From Amorphophallus konjac (lineage: Eukaryota; Streptophyta; Magnoliopsida; Alismatales; Araceae): a DNA stretch of 64,000 nucleotides. Position 1 is the first letter of the stretch; each line of letters starts with the position of its first letter. Both the position numbers and the translations under genes were made by a program. Below, piece after piece: positions 10,853 through 22,235 of this stretch. A model generated the notes under the pieces. The model made no database searches and had not been told where the DNA came from. It worked only from the letters and a program-made list of their open reading frames with translations. The stretch is from contig CM040126.1 of the NCBI GenBank assembly GCA_022559845.1, positions 143,042,064-143,106,063 of the forward strand, read 5' to 3'.

Positions 10853-11075
10853 TCTAGTGTGTTTGCCTGTGTGATTGATTCGTTCTAGATGCATGCTTAG
10901 GATCGAATTTTTATATATCTTGCTTATCTTACTAAGTGAATCATAGCGTACTTGGAAGCTAGTTTCTATTCCGCTGCAATTCATTTTAACTAGCTATATA
11001 GAGGGCCACATTACGAAAAGTGGGGCTGATCTATTCACCCCTCCCCTCTAGATCCGCTGTCCACCACATAACAAG

Positions 11076-11088
11076 TGGTATCAGAGCC
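11076..11088 (+). other. Primer-binding site of R4
   Basis: TGGTATCAGAGCC lies 2 bp after the LTR and is complementary to the 3' end of initiator Met-tRNA. Confidence 0.92.
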
Positions 11089-11100
11089 TAATCTCTCATT

Positions 11101-13301
11101 ATGGGGTCCAACGACCTTGAGGGAAATGGTGGATCAGCGTCCAAGGGTTTTCTACACGAGGACATGCTGTGAATAGGCCTCCTTACTTTACTGGAACTAA
11201 CTATCCTTATTGGAAACATCGCATGCAGGTGTTTATTCGCGCCCAAGACTACGAACTTTGGCGAGTGATCAGCAAAGGTCCGTATGAGCTTACAGATAAT
11301 GAGGACTTGTGGACTAAAGAACAGATACGGCAATCCACTGTCAATTGGAATGCTAAACACATCATGCAATGCTCACTCCATCCAGTAGAATTCTCAAGAG
11401 TGGCTACCTGCGCATCTGCAAAACTAATGTGGGATAAGTTAGAGGTAATCTACGAAGGAACGTCTCAGGTACGAGAAATAAAAGCCAACATTTTAGTTTC
11501 TGAATATGAAATGTTCCGCATGAAGCCTGATGAATCAATTCAAGATATGTATGCTTGATTAACTGTGCTTACTAACAGTTTGACTGATTTGGGAAAGAAA
11601 TATTCAGAACAGGAAATTGTAAGAAAGATTCTCAGATCACTGACTCCAGCATGGCACACAAAGGCTACCGTGGTTGAAGAATCAAGAGATCTCGCAACTA
11701 CCAAGGTAGATGAACTCATTGGGTCATTGATGACCTATAAGATCAACCTCAAGAACAAAGAGGCTGAGGCACCTAAGAAAAAGTCCCTAGCTCTTAAAGC
11801 AGGACCCAGCCGTCAAGGCTCTTCTGATGAAGGTGACGATTCGGCAAGTGAGCAAGAAGAGGATGATGTAGCCATGCTCACACGTAAGTTCAAGAAATTC
11901 CTGAGAAAGGAAGGTAAGAGCTTCATGAGAGGAAGGTCAAAGGTAAGAAATGGTTTCAAGTCTAATTCTGAAAACTTTAAGAAACCTGATAAAATCATTT
12001 GCTATTCTTGCAATAAACCAGGACATTTCAAGAATGATTGTCCCGACAGATTCAAAAAGGCCGACAAATGGAAGGGCAAGAAGAAGAACAAGGCCATGGT
12101 GTCCACATGGAGCGATGAAGAGGAAAGTGATGACGGAACTAGCTCCTCGGACAATGAAAAAGAAGATTTCTGCCTTATGGCCAAAGGTGATGAAGAAATT
12201 GAGGTAAATTCTCCATTTGAAAATTATACAACTGATGATTGGGAGGATGCATACATACAACTCATGGAAAAATATGAAATGTACAAAAAGGAGAATAAAT
12301 CATTGAAAAAGAAAATTAACTCATTTGTGCATGATCATAATATGAATGATAAGAATGCTCTACTTGAGACTGAAATTGAAGATCTTAAGAAGATGATTGA
12401 GGATTTGGAGGAAGGAAGAAAAGAAATGGCTGACTTGGAAACTGAAAATGAGGATTTGAGAAATGAAATTGATAGCATGAAGCTCAAAATGCAAAGCTAT
12501 GAAAAAGATAGTAAATTGAGCAATGAAAAGTATGAAGCTGTCAAACAAGTCAACATTCAACTTCTTCAAAATATCGAAAACCTACAAAAAGAGTTGAAGG
12601 ATAAACAACAATCTTTAGAAAAATTTGTGGATGGAAGAGAAAACCTAGATGCATTGCTAGGTACTAGAATGAACTTCAACAAGGAAGGGTTAGGTTTTGA
12701 ACCAACAAATAAAAGGCCAATTGGGCTCAAAACTATTACATTCATTTCATCTTCCGAAGCTTCCACCTCAAACACAACTCCCACACAAAACCAGCAAAAA
12801 CAAAAGGAAAAAGGGAAAGAAAAGGTTGAAGAAGCAGCCACTGAACTTCCAAAAAAGACTGTCCAAAAGCCTAAGAAAGGTCGACCTTCCCCGCAGCATA
12901 GGTCAACACTTCCTTGGCCATCGCATGCTCAACCTTCCAGATTTCACCACAATTGGATTGCGCACTCATATAGGCCAGCATCACCATATCTTTGGGACAA
13001 TTGTGATCTCTGTGTTCATCAATCCCATAGGTGGCAGAACAATCACTCTCAGCCCCAAAATAACCAATGGCCACAATGGGTTAAGAAGCCAACTTCATCA
13101 AACTTTCACAAATTCCAACCAAGAACCTCCAAACAGAAAATGAATGTCAAAGTTGAAAAGAAAAGCCAAATCCCTGCTCTAAGCAAACAAAACATGAATG
13201 TTAGAAAAGTCTGGATTCCAAAAGAAATGGTTTCATGCTTTGAAAATTTGAAGAGTATGATGGGACCCAAATTTGGTTGGGTTCCAAACACATTTGCTTA
13301 A
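11101..13301 (+). pseudogene. gag: R4 gag (capsid/nucleocapsid, broken)
   Basis: The likely start is ATG 11101 (MGSNDLEGNGGSAS). A one-base slip in the G/T run near 11145-11151 is needed to reach RPPYFTGTNYPYWKHRMQVF, the UBN2-type copia Gag domain. An in-frame TGA at 11556-11558 (probably from CGA) interrupts it before LTVLTNSLTDLGKKY. Then come one zinc knuckle (CYSCNKPGHFKNDC, 12000-12041), an acidic linker, a long coiled coil (about 12230-12660) and a basic, Gln/Pro-rich tail. It ends at TAA 13299-13301, in the same frame as pol. Confidence 0.92.
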
Positions 13302-13304
13302 TTA

Positions 13305-13313
13305 CTTGTGCAG
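13305..13313 (+). promoter_or_regulatory. Acceptor-like CTTGTGCAG after the gag stop (R4)
   Basis: Just after the gag stop, CTTGTGCAG resembles a plant 3' splice site. R7 has the same motif at the same place (50533-50541, minus strand), and R3 and R6 have CTTGCAG there. Whether it is used is unknown. Confidence 0.35.
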
Positions 13314-16300
13314 GAGTGTCTTGCAGCCATACATAACATGTGGTACCTTGATAGCGACTGTTCAAGACACATGACCGGAGACAAATCAAAATTTTGTCTC
13401 TTGGAGGAAAAGGAAGGAGGACATGTCATATTTGGAGGGAACAATAAAGAAAAAATTATTGGAACAGGTAATATAGGTAAGAACCTCTCTAACTCCATTG
13501 GAAATGTGTTGCTAGTTGAAGGTTTGAAATATAACCTACTAAGCATAAGTCAATTGTGTGATAAAGGTCACAAAGTTTTGTTTGATTCTCATGAATGTAA
13601 AATCTTTGAACCAAAATCTGAAAAGGTAAAATTTTCTGGTAAGAGAGTCAACAATGTTTACATGATTGACTTAGATGATCCTGCTCATGCAAATCTTTGT
13701 CTTGCTGCACCGAAATTTGAACTTGCATGGTTATGGTATCGTAGACTAGGACATGCTAGCTACAATGTTCTACATAAATTGTTAAAGCATTCAATGGTGA
13801 AAGGTTTACCTGAATTATCTTTTAAACAAGAAAACAAGTTGTGTGATGCATGTGCCCTTGGTAAACAAACTAGAAAATCCTTCAAGGCTAGATCCTCATA
13901 TTTGTCTTCCAAACCACTCGAGCTAATTCATATGGACTTGTTTGGTCCAACCAGAACTGCTAGTTTAAGTGATAGAAAATATGGATATGTCTTGGTGGAT
14001 GATTTCTCTAGGTTCACATGGGTTTTCTTCCTCACACACAAAAATGATGCTTTTAATGAGTTTCAGGCACTCTATTTGAAGATAAAGCAGGACGGTGAGT
14101 TTAAGATTTCCAAGATTCAATCTGATCACGGTGGTGAATTTGAGAATACTGATTTCTATAATCTTTGCAGGTCAGAAGGCATTTCACACCGATTCTCTTC
14201 ACCAAGAACCCCCGAGCAAAATGGGATTGTTGAAAGAAGGAATCGAACACTCATAGAGATGGCGAGGACAATGCTTGCCGAACGGCAACTTCCAAGGAAA
14301 TTTTGGGCCAAAGCGGTAAATACGGCGCGTTACATTATCAACCGGTCAATGGTAAGGTCTCACACCAAAAAGACTCCCTATGAGTTGCTCAAAGGTAAAA
14401 TGCCCTCTCTGCATCATATGAAAGTTTTTGGATCAAAATGCTTCATTCACAATAATGACAAAAGAGATTTAGATAAATTCGAGCCCAAGAGTGATGAAGG
14501 TATATTCCTTGGATATTCTGATAGATCTAGGGCTTATAGAATTTACAATATCAAGAGTCAAACTGTGGAAGAATCACCTCATGTTTCCTTTGATGAATAT
14601 CATGATTCTAACAATGATAACTCTTGCAGGAAAAACGATGAAGATGGGGAATTCCTAAGCATGAAGGACAAGAGTGATCCTCCACAAGAAGAAATAAAAG
14701 AAGATGGTGACCTAGCTGATTCAAGCAATGCAAGGGATCAAATTCCAGGGGAAGGTAATGATTCTACAAACATTAGAATTCTTAAGGATCATCCCTTGGA
14801 AAATGTCATTAGCAGCTTGAATGACCCACCTAGAACAAGGTCACACTTTAAAATTATGGAAGAACTAGATCAACTTGCTCTTGTCTCTCAGCATGAACCC
14901 AAAAATATTGATGAAGCATTAAAAGATGAAAACTGGATAAATTCCATGCAAGAAGAGTTAAACCAGTTTGAGAGAAACAAAGTTTGGCATCTTGTTCCTA
15001 GACCATCATCACAATCTGTCATAGGCACTAAATAGGTTTTTAGGAACAAACTAAATGAGGATGACAAGATAATAAGAAACAAAACTAGATTGGTGGCTCA
15101 AGGGTATAATCAAGAGTTTGGGATAGACTTTGATGAATCTTATGCCCCAGTTGCTAGACTCGAAGCTATCAGAATTTTACTTGCATTTGCATGCTCCCTT
15201 AGAATAAAGCGGTATCAAATGGATGTCAAAAGTGCTTTCTTGAATGGCTTGATCAAAGAAGAAGTCTATGTTGAGCAGCCCCCTGGCTTTGAGAATTCTA
15301 ACAATACAGATTTTGTATACAAGCTAGACAGGGCGCTTTATGGACTTAAGCAAGCACCAAGAGCTTGGTATGAAAGGCTAAGCTCATTCTCATTGAAAAA
15401 GGGTACACACGAGGTAAGGTAGATCAAACACTTTTCACCAAGAAGCAAGGTAAAAATATCTTGATTGTTCAAATTTATGTTGATGACATTATGTTTGGTT
15501 CTACTAAATCTGAAATATGTGAGGAATTTGCTAACCTCATGACTAGCGAATTTGAGATGAGCCTAATGGGAGAACTCTAATTCTTTCTCGGTTTGCAGGT
15601 CAACCAAGGACAAGATGGTTGCTTCATAAGCCAAGCAAAATACATCAAGGAGTTGCTGAAAAGATTTGACATGGCAAACAACAAAATCATTGCAACTCCT
15701 ATGAGCATCTCAACTTCACTGGATTCGGATGAAAATGGTAAATTGGTGGATGCAAAGGTCTATAGAGGTATGATTGGTTCTTTGCTTTATTTGACTGCAT
15801 CCCGACCAGATATCCAGTTTAGTGTATGTCTTTGTGCTAGATTTCAAGCTAGTCCTAGAGAATCCCATTTGACTGCCGTCAAACGTATCCTTCGATATCT
15901 TGCCGGCACTCAAGATTTGGGATTGTGGTATCCGTCATCATGTGATTTGTCTCTTATATCTTATTCTGATGCGGATTACGCTGGATGCAAGCTGGATCGT
16001 AAGAGTACTAGTGGCTATTGCCAGTTTCTAGGCGGGTGTTTAGTTTCTTGGGCCTCCAAGAAACAACACTCGGTTGCCCTCTCAACCGCGGAGGCAGAAT
16101 ATGTTGCTGCGGGGAGCTATGGCACCCAAGTGTTGTGGATTAAACACCAACTCCAAGACTACTTGGTGGATCTTGGTTGTGTCCCGATTCTGTGTGATAA
16201 CACTAGTGCTATCAACCTTGCCAAAAATCCAGTCCATCACTCTAGGACTAAGCATATTGAGATTAGGCTTCACTTCATTAGAGATGAGGTCGGTAAGAAA

Positions 16301-16438
16301 AACTTTGAACTGCATTTTGTTGATACATTGAATCAGATTGCTGATATCTTTACCAAGCCCTTGTGTAATGACAGGTTTTCAACACTAAGAAGGGAGCTTG
16401 GTCTTTGCCGACCTCAGGCCAATAAGAATTTGAATTGA
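13308..16438 (+). pseudogene. pol: R4 pol: protease, integrase, reverse transcriptase, RNase H (broken)
   Basis: The protease site reads WYLDSDCSRHM, with GAC (13356-13358) where the family has Gly after Asp-Ser. In the integrase zinc finger the first His is Tyr (TAT 13737-13739, WYRRLGH), though CDAC is kept. The catalytic triad is intact: Asp 13935, Asp 14124, Glu 14232. A TAG at 15033-15035 replaces the Trp of GTKWVF. The RT catalytic YVDD is present (15476-15487) but lies beyond a frameshift near 15385-15400, and a TAA at 15578-15580 follows. RNase H is open: SDADYAGCKLDRKSTSGY, then ALSTAEAEYVAA. Most lesions fit C-to-T decay after insertion. Confidence 0.95.
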
Positions 16439-17988
16439 TAATCCTGTTCAATTAGTTGTGTGTTTTGCATTCATGCATTGTTTATATGTCAATATATCTT
16501 TTTGCATATGGTGTCGCATTGCATGTAGTTGCATAATAATGAATTGAGTTCATGTTCATAATGCATTGTATGGTTTGTGTAGCATCATTCTCGCATGGCC
16601 ATGGTATATCAAATGTTGATGTATGGAAGGGCAAGTTATGCTTGTCAAGAAGCACTCAATATGCGTGAGGTTTCACCTCCGCCAAGTACCATGCGTCAAT
16701 GTCGCATATAGGCCATATAGTAAGGGGGAGTTGTCCTTGTGCAGCATTCATGCATATATTTCATCTTCATTCTGTTGCATTTAATAAGTGTACAACCATG
16801 GGTTGGGTCATACATTTCATTTCTGGCACCTTCATGAGTGACTAGGCCAACCTCATTTGTCATTCAACTTGATTGCAAATATAACTCCTTCGCGCATCCA
16901 TTGCATATCTTTAGGGGGAGTTTTGCTGATTCTCTTAACCTCTTGCAATCTACTTCTTGGCTTATAGTCTGGTTTGAGCTCCTGAGATTGTTGAATATAT
17001 GGTGTAAGAGCTTTCTATTATATGCCCTCATGATTGTCCAATCAATGACAATGGTTCAGATTTAATGATTTCCTTGCAGCTCTGAAATATTCGTTTTGAA
17101 ATCATCTATGTTCTTTGGTTTTAATAGACCTTAACTAAAGATTGCATATTATGCTTTGAATGACTATCCTGATATCTGAAAATCCAGACTTCATGACAAT
17201 CTTGGTGATACTCTAGAGCTTCGTATTGTTTTTAAACATCTTGATGAGCTAGACTTCTTGAAAATCTATTTGCAGAGCAATGATATTGTTGCACGGAGAA
17301 ATATGTCACGTCATCACATCAAGTGACGAATGATATGTCATGATGTGCCTCTATTATCTCTGTCTTACTTCTATTTGGACTCTAGGCAGAGCACTAGCAT
17401 AATTGCTGAGAAATATATCTTCTCATCATAGAAATGAGATCGGATATGTCATGACGCGACTCTGCTATCTCTGTTCATTCTGAAGCATTACAGTCAGTCT
17501 TGCCAAATACCTAGGGATATTGGCGTCTAAACAACGTGTATTCTTACAGCTAGGAGACATGTACTAGACTTGACTGCTAGTAAAATATGAGTAATGTGCC
17601 TTCATATACTACAGATATTGAAAATCAAAATATGAAACATCTTGCCTCAATCATACAATTCCATGCTCTAGTCATGTTTGTTTAGCCTCAATACGAGTTC
17701 TTGTGTTATTCCCCTTCTAGTTATTGAATATGGATATATATGACAAGGGACGGTTAAGCACTGCCATGATATGCCTTTTTGGTTCATTTCTATTAAATCT
17801 TGGATGTAGCTGCTTTTCGAACTCTGTTGATGAATTCGGATTTCATTAGCTTTGAACCATACATGTTACTCACAATCTGCTTCAGGTTTGCATATAATGG
17901 CTTACTCTTCACTCCTTTCCGCTCTGGTCTCACAGTTATTTCACTTTATTGCTCCTTTTTGCTGTTGGCAAAGGGGGAGAATTCTTGT

Positions 17989-18060
17989 TGTGAGTCCTTG
18001 TTGAGGTTGTGGACATGGGAGTCCTTGTTGAGGTTGTGGACATGGGAGTCCTTATTGAGG
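17989..18060. repeat. 27-bp tandem repeat (~2.7 copies)
   Basis: The unit GAGTCCTTGTTGAGGTTGTG plus GACATGG is repeated head to tail between two purine tracts. Confidence 0.85.
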
Positions 18061-18277
18061 GGGAGAGCCTTCATCTGTTTCATCTGTCATCATGCAACCG
18101 TCACATTATGCATAGCATTCCCAGATAGCATTCACATGCTTTGATCATCCATGCATACAAATCCGCATTCCCATGTTTTACTATCATGGATCTTGAGTTG
18201 CATAGGTTGCATATGTCATACACTTTGCCATATTGGATATCTCTACCATATAATGACTCACAGTGTTGCCATCATCA

Positions 18278-18290
18278 AAAAGGGGGAGAA
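18278..18290 (+). other. Polypurine tract of R4
   Basis: AAAAGGGGGAGAA directly precedes the 3' LTR. It is the expected primer for plus-strand DNA synthesis. Confidence 0.88.
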
Positions 18291-20137
18291 TGTTCTGCCC
18301 CTATGGTCACTTGAGTTCATATGGTCACTTGGGTCATTCGACATCATTCTATGGTCATATGAGTTCTAATGTATTCTTGGTTTTGATAATGGCTAAACAC
18401 TATTAGTCATTGATGTTTTTCACCTTCATGTGATTGACATACACGATATTTTTGTTCATGACAGGTGCGCCAATGAATGGATAAGGAATCAAGTGGAAAT
18501 GGTGAACGTGAACGCTGAATGTTGCGCCCTCGCACGCGGATCGACCTGCGCGGTCATATCGCGGGGATCGACCTACCCGGTCAGGTCGCGGGGGTCAAGG
18601 GGGCAGCGCCCCTTGCGGGGGTTTCCGGGGGCGGAGCCCCCGGAACAAAATTTGGATTGAAGACTCAGTAATAAAACTTCAAGACAATCAAGGTTGATGT
18701 CACAGACATGAACGGGCGGCTAACGGACTCAAGCCACGGAGTTGGTTCGGCCAACGGACCGAACCGGGCTGACTCGGGCCCTGCCCAGCTGGCGGTCGAC
18801 CGCCAGCACAGGGGCGGTTGACTGCCCCAGCCAGGGACTCCCAAGTCTGCACGTCTTTCAGTGGCGGTCGACCGGATTTCCCAGGGATCGCCCGTTTGCA
18901 GGTGTTTCAGTGGCGGTCGACCGCCAGGAGCCTTAGCTCGACCGCCAGCCCCGATGTAGCCTTGTTTGACTTCGAAATCAACCTCGTGGCTAGCCCCTTT
19001 CCATGGATTTATTTAATCAAACCTTACCTAATCTTCCATGATTTGTGGATCTGGTCTAGGGGGCATCTATGGACCATTCAAGGGTTATAAAACTAACACA
19101 TGAGGGGTTAGAAACCCTAATGCTTCAAGGGGCTTCTTGTAAGATCTAGGGTGGCTGCAAGAGAGCTTGGAGACAAGCTACTGTTCACGTGAACAGTAGT
19201 TCGTGAAGGTGTTCTTCATCCAATCAAAGGGGAATCAAGCTCAAATCAAAGCCAACAAACCTCAAGGAAGATTACATCAAAGCAAGGCTATCAAAGTGAT
19301 CCAAGGAAGCCGGTTTGATTCAAGTTCTTCAAAGAAAATCATCTTCATCCATTCAAGTTCTTTCCACCTCATTCAAGGTGATATTTCATGCATTCAAACT
19401 CCTAGAAGCTAAAGAAGCAATCAAGATTCAAGGTAGCTTCATCATCTCCTTCATTCATTCAAAGAAGTTCAAAGAGAAGATCAAGAGAGAAGAATTGAAG
19501 GAAGAGGTATTGTTCACGTGAACAGTACTCCGTGAAGAACATTCATCCAATCAAGGGTGAATCAAGAAGATTGAGTTGAAGCCAAGAGGAGCCTTGTTGC
19601 TGATCAACATTCCATACAAGGGCCAATTCATTTTCACTCATAACTCAATCTCTTGTTTTAGTTCCTTCACATTTGTTTCATTTTCATTATTGTTTAAACA
19701 TTGAAAGTGTGATTCATCCCTACCGGTGGCTAGTAGGAAGGCAATTGGAGGGTGTTCCAATTTGCGGTTGACGTCCCTACCAGGTGGTGAGTAGGAAGGC
19801 AATCGGTGGTTTCCGATTTGCGGTTCTGTGCGCTGCACAAGTGAAGCCTCACCGGGTTTTGGTGAGGGGTGGACGTAGGGCTGAGGATTCAGTCCGAACC
19901 ACCTTAAAAATCCTGTCTAGTGTGGTTTGCCTGTGTGATTGATTTGTTCTAGATGCATGCTTAGGATCGAATTATTATATATCTTGCTTATCTTGCTAAG
20001 TGAATCATAGCGTACTTGGAAGCTAGTTTCTATTCCGCTGCAATTCATTTTAACTAGCTATATAGAGGGCCACATTGCGAAAAGTGGGGCTGATCTATTC
20101 ACCCCTCCCCTCTAGATCCGCTGTCCACCACACAACA
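18291..20137 (+). repeat. R4 3' LTR
   Basis: It runs TGTTCTGCCCC to ...CACACAACA (1847 bp). It matches the 5' LTR apart from scattered substitutions and a ~30-bp loss inside the GTCGACC repeat cluster near 18860. Its TATA box is at 19086-19092 and its stem-loop arms are at 19847-19853 and 19861-19867. Confidence 0.95.
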
Positions 20138-20142
20138 CCAGA
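20138..20142. repeat. Right TSD of R4 (ccaga)
   Basis: CCAGA matches 9203-9207, and the R3 LTR resumes with GGGGGGTGAATGG directly after it. Confidence 0.95.
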
Positions 20143-21872
20143 GGGGGGTGAATGGATATTCTTAAAACATTTCACACAATTTAAAGTTGAAAAGAACTAT
20201 GATGGCTTATTCAGTGGACTCTTTCTCAAACACTAGAGATGCACGCCTAATCAACTATTTGAAAACATAATAACAGAAGCTATCTTGGCGACTAGGAACA
20301 ATCAATCTCACACGAGAAAACATTCAACCACACTGCATAAGATATTTTAGGTAGTTCGGTCAGCAGACCTACATCCACCCCATACTCCAACCAGAGTATG
20401 GCTTCCTGCTGACTCACAGCTTGAAAGACCACTGGGCCTCACAGTTTGCCTACAACCGCTGAGCAACACAGCTTGTTGTCTAGAGGAACCAATCCTCTGC
20501 AACGTTGAGAAACAGTTTGACCCACTGGGCTTTACAGCTTAGCCGACTAGAGGAAACCTCCTCTGCATCCGCTGACGAACAGCTTGAACGAGTGTCAAAG
20601 AAGAAGGAACGAAAAAAGAACAAAACACAGCAACAGAGGGCTATCAATAAACTTAAGCTAAAATGCTCACGCAGGAGCCAAGTGTCTCGGATCTGATCAA
20701 GAGAACACTACAGAAAACCTGATCTTTAATGTGCTGCTCTTGCTTCCCTTAAAAGCTAAAACTCTCTCTCTTTCTGTCTCTTTTCTTTTCAGGTGCTCGA
20801 ACTCCTCTTTTTCTCTCTGATTCTTCTTCTGTATCGTACTCTCTCACTTCTTCATCTCCACTCTTTCTTTTTTCATGGGCATCAGATGAAGGGCGTGCGC
20901 TTTCCACGATTCCCCCCCAAATGCCTTGGCCCACGTGGCAGCATCCTAGCTCAGTGCTTTCCACGTGTCTTAATCCTGGCACCTCCTCCATTCTTGGATC
21001 ACGTGCTACTTTTAGAAGTTATGATCACTTGGCCTCAGTTCTCTAGAGAGAAAATCTCTGTCAGGAGAACAGTAGTCATTAGGTCAAACATTTTATAAGC
21101 ATAGTTATGCATGCACGGACTCGTATATGAATACGACCACATGCACTGATTTGATACATATATTGGGCAAGTCACACACATAGACCATCGGTGTACATAA
21201 TGAGGTATGCACCGACTCACTATGGTTATAGTGCAAAGAAATGCACAGACTACGTGTGGGTGTATCCTGCAAGAGTGCACTATTTGCCAAACCCCAAGAT
21301 GCATAGACCTTTCGATATGTACAAATGAGAGCTTGCACTAACTTCAGTAATGAGATGCACCGATGTTGGTATGCAGACAAAGAAATACCTAGGGCCAAAG
21401 ATTGCACCGACTATGAATGCACTGACTTTGGTGAATGCGTAAACAGGAACTGCACTGAGGATGGATATGCAAGGCAGACAATGCACCGACTTGAGCTCGC
21501 AGTAAAAGCTGCACCGACTTAAGCTAACACCAACTGTGTACTGATGCTAACGAAGCTAATGCCAACTCTATCCCAACCTTCTATGAACTAAGTATGCACG
21601 GACCAACCATTGAACCGATCGGAGCTATAGGGAATAGCACAGACTATAGTTAGCGTGTGTGAAGATTTGCACAGACCTGACTATGCACGGACTTCTTTAA
21701 CCTATGCATGGACTGTATGCAACAAACGCACGGTACATAGACCTTGTATGCTGAAGGACTCAACTATGCACAGACATACATTTTATATTAAATGATCAAA
21801 TGCAGATAAATTTATGCAATCCAGTCTTCACATGACTCATAGTTTGTCATCATTAAAACCAGGGTTCCAACA
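20143..21872 (-). repeat. R3 3' LTR, right fragment
   Basis: It continues the LTR after R4 and ends GGTTCCAACA, as in the intact copy ending at 32280. In plus-strand order it holds the U5 motif (20143-20160), the leader stem-loop (arms CATACTC 20381-20387 and GAGTATG 20394-20400), three CACGTG boxes (20931-21005) and a field of GCACCGAC-like motifs (21211-21518). Confidence 0.92.
20930..21005. promoter_or_regulatory. Cluster of three G-boxes in the R3 LTR
   Basis: CACGTG occurs near 20932, near 20962 and at 21000-21005, the first as CCACGTGGCA, an ABRE-like form. The 5' LTR keeps two of the three (31340-31345 and 31408-31413). Such boxes bind plant bZIP and bHLH factors; activity here is inferred. 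Confidence 0.5.
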
Positions 21873-21886
21873 ATCTCCCCCTTTTT
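21873..21886 (-). other. Polypurine tract of R3
   Basis: Plus-strand ATCTCCCCCTTTTT is AAAAAGGGGGAGAT in element sense, directly before the 3' LTR. Confidence 0.85.
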
Positions 21887-22235
21887 GATGATAACAACTA
21901 TAATTCATGTATGATTGAAACTAACAGAAAATTTATTTGTTGACATGCATGGCAAAGATGACATTCAACATAAAACATGCATCCAACACAAATATGCACT
22001 ATGCAGAAGTTACATTTCTATGTATGGTAAGATAATACAAACTAGTGTCTGAGTGAACTATCTCATTCATCATTAAAATTGTCAATCAGTGTAAGATTTA
22101 CATTAAAAACCTGACAAAACTGTCAAACTGTCAAAAGAACTATTGTCATAAAACTGTCCATCAGTGTAAGCTTTCATACATCCAAAATGCTCTCCCCCTT
22201 TGTCATTATCGAAAAAAATGGGGAATCCTTGGGAA

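Larger units (their letters stand above)
9208..11073 (+). repeat. R4 5' LTR
   Basis: It runs TGTTGTGCCCC to ...CACATAACA (1866 bp), directly before the primer site, and is nearly identical to the copy at 18291. It contains a TATA box at 10023, GC-rich palindromes (9705-9724, 9849-9864), two 22-bp palindromes (10115-10136, 10444-10465) and the leader double stem-loop (10784-10852). It has about 32 bp of repeat sequence near 9785-9815 that the 3' copy lacks. Confidence 0.95.
16439..18290 (+). other. R4 3' non-coding region with repeated purine tracts
   Basis: These 1.85 kb lie between RNase H and the 3' LTR. I see no envelope-like gene, only short frames without recognisable domains. Purine tracts resembling the polypurine tract occur near 16720, 16912, 17970, 18057 and 18278, the last one abutting the LTR. 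A 27-bp unit is repeated about three times at 17989-18060. Confidence 0.75.
9208..20137 (+). mobile_element. R4: full-length Ty1/copia element (SIRE/Maximus-like)
   Basis: It is 10.9 kb, flanked by CCAGA duplications, with LTRs 9208-11073 and 18291-20137. Order: LTR, primer site, gag with coiled coil, protease, integrase, reverse transcriptase, RNase H, a 1.85-kb 3' region, polypurine tract, LTR. The domain order (integrase before RT) is that of copia. The long coiled-coil Gag and long 3' region suggest the SIRE/Maximus lineage, by inference. Several stops and frameshifts make it non-autonomous now. It is inserted in the U5 end of the R3 LTR. Confidence 0.95.

Noticed and set aside
11076..11088. 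tRNA-like TGGTATCAGAGCC and similar sites
   Set aside because: Each is a short primer-binding site next to an LTR. No cloverleaf surrounds any of them, so none is a tRNA gene.
13299..13301. TAA between R4 gag and pol as a programmed readthrough site
   Set aside because: Frames do match on both sides, but R4 has other disabling stops and R7 changes frame at this point, so one copy cannot support recoding.
17800..18144. Possible envelope-like ORF in the R4 3' region
   Set aside because: It is only 114 codons, includes the 27-bp tandem repeat, and has no signal peptide or coiled coil. I treat the region as non-coding.
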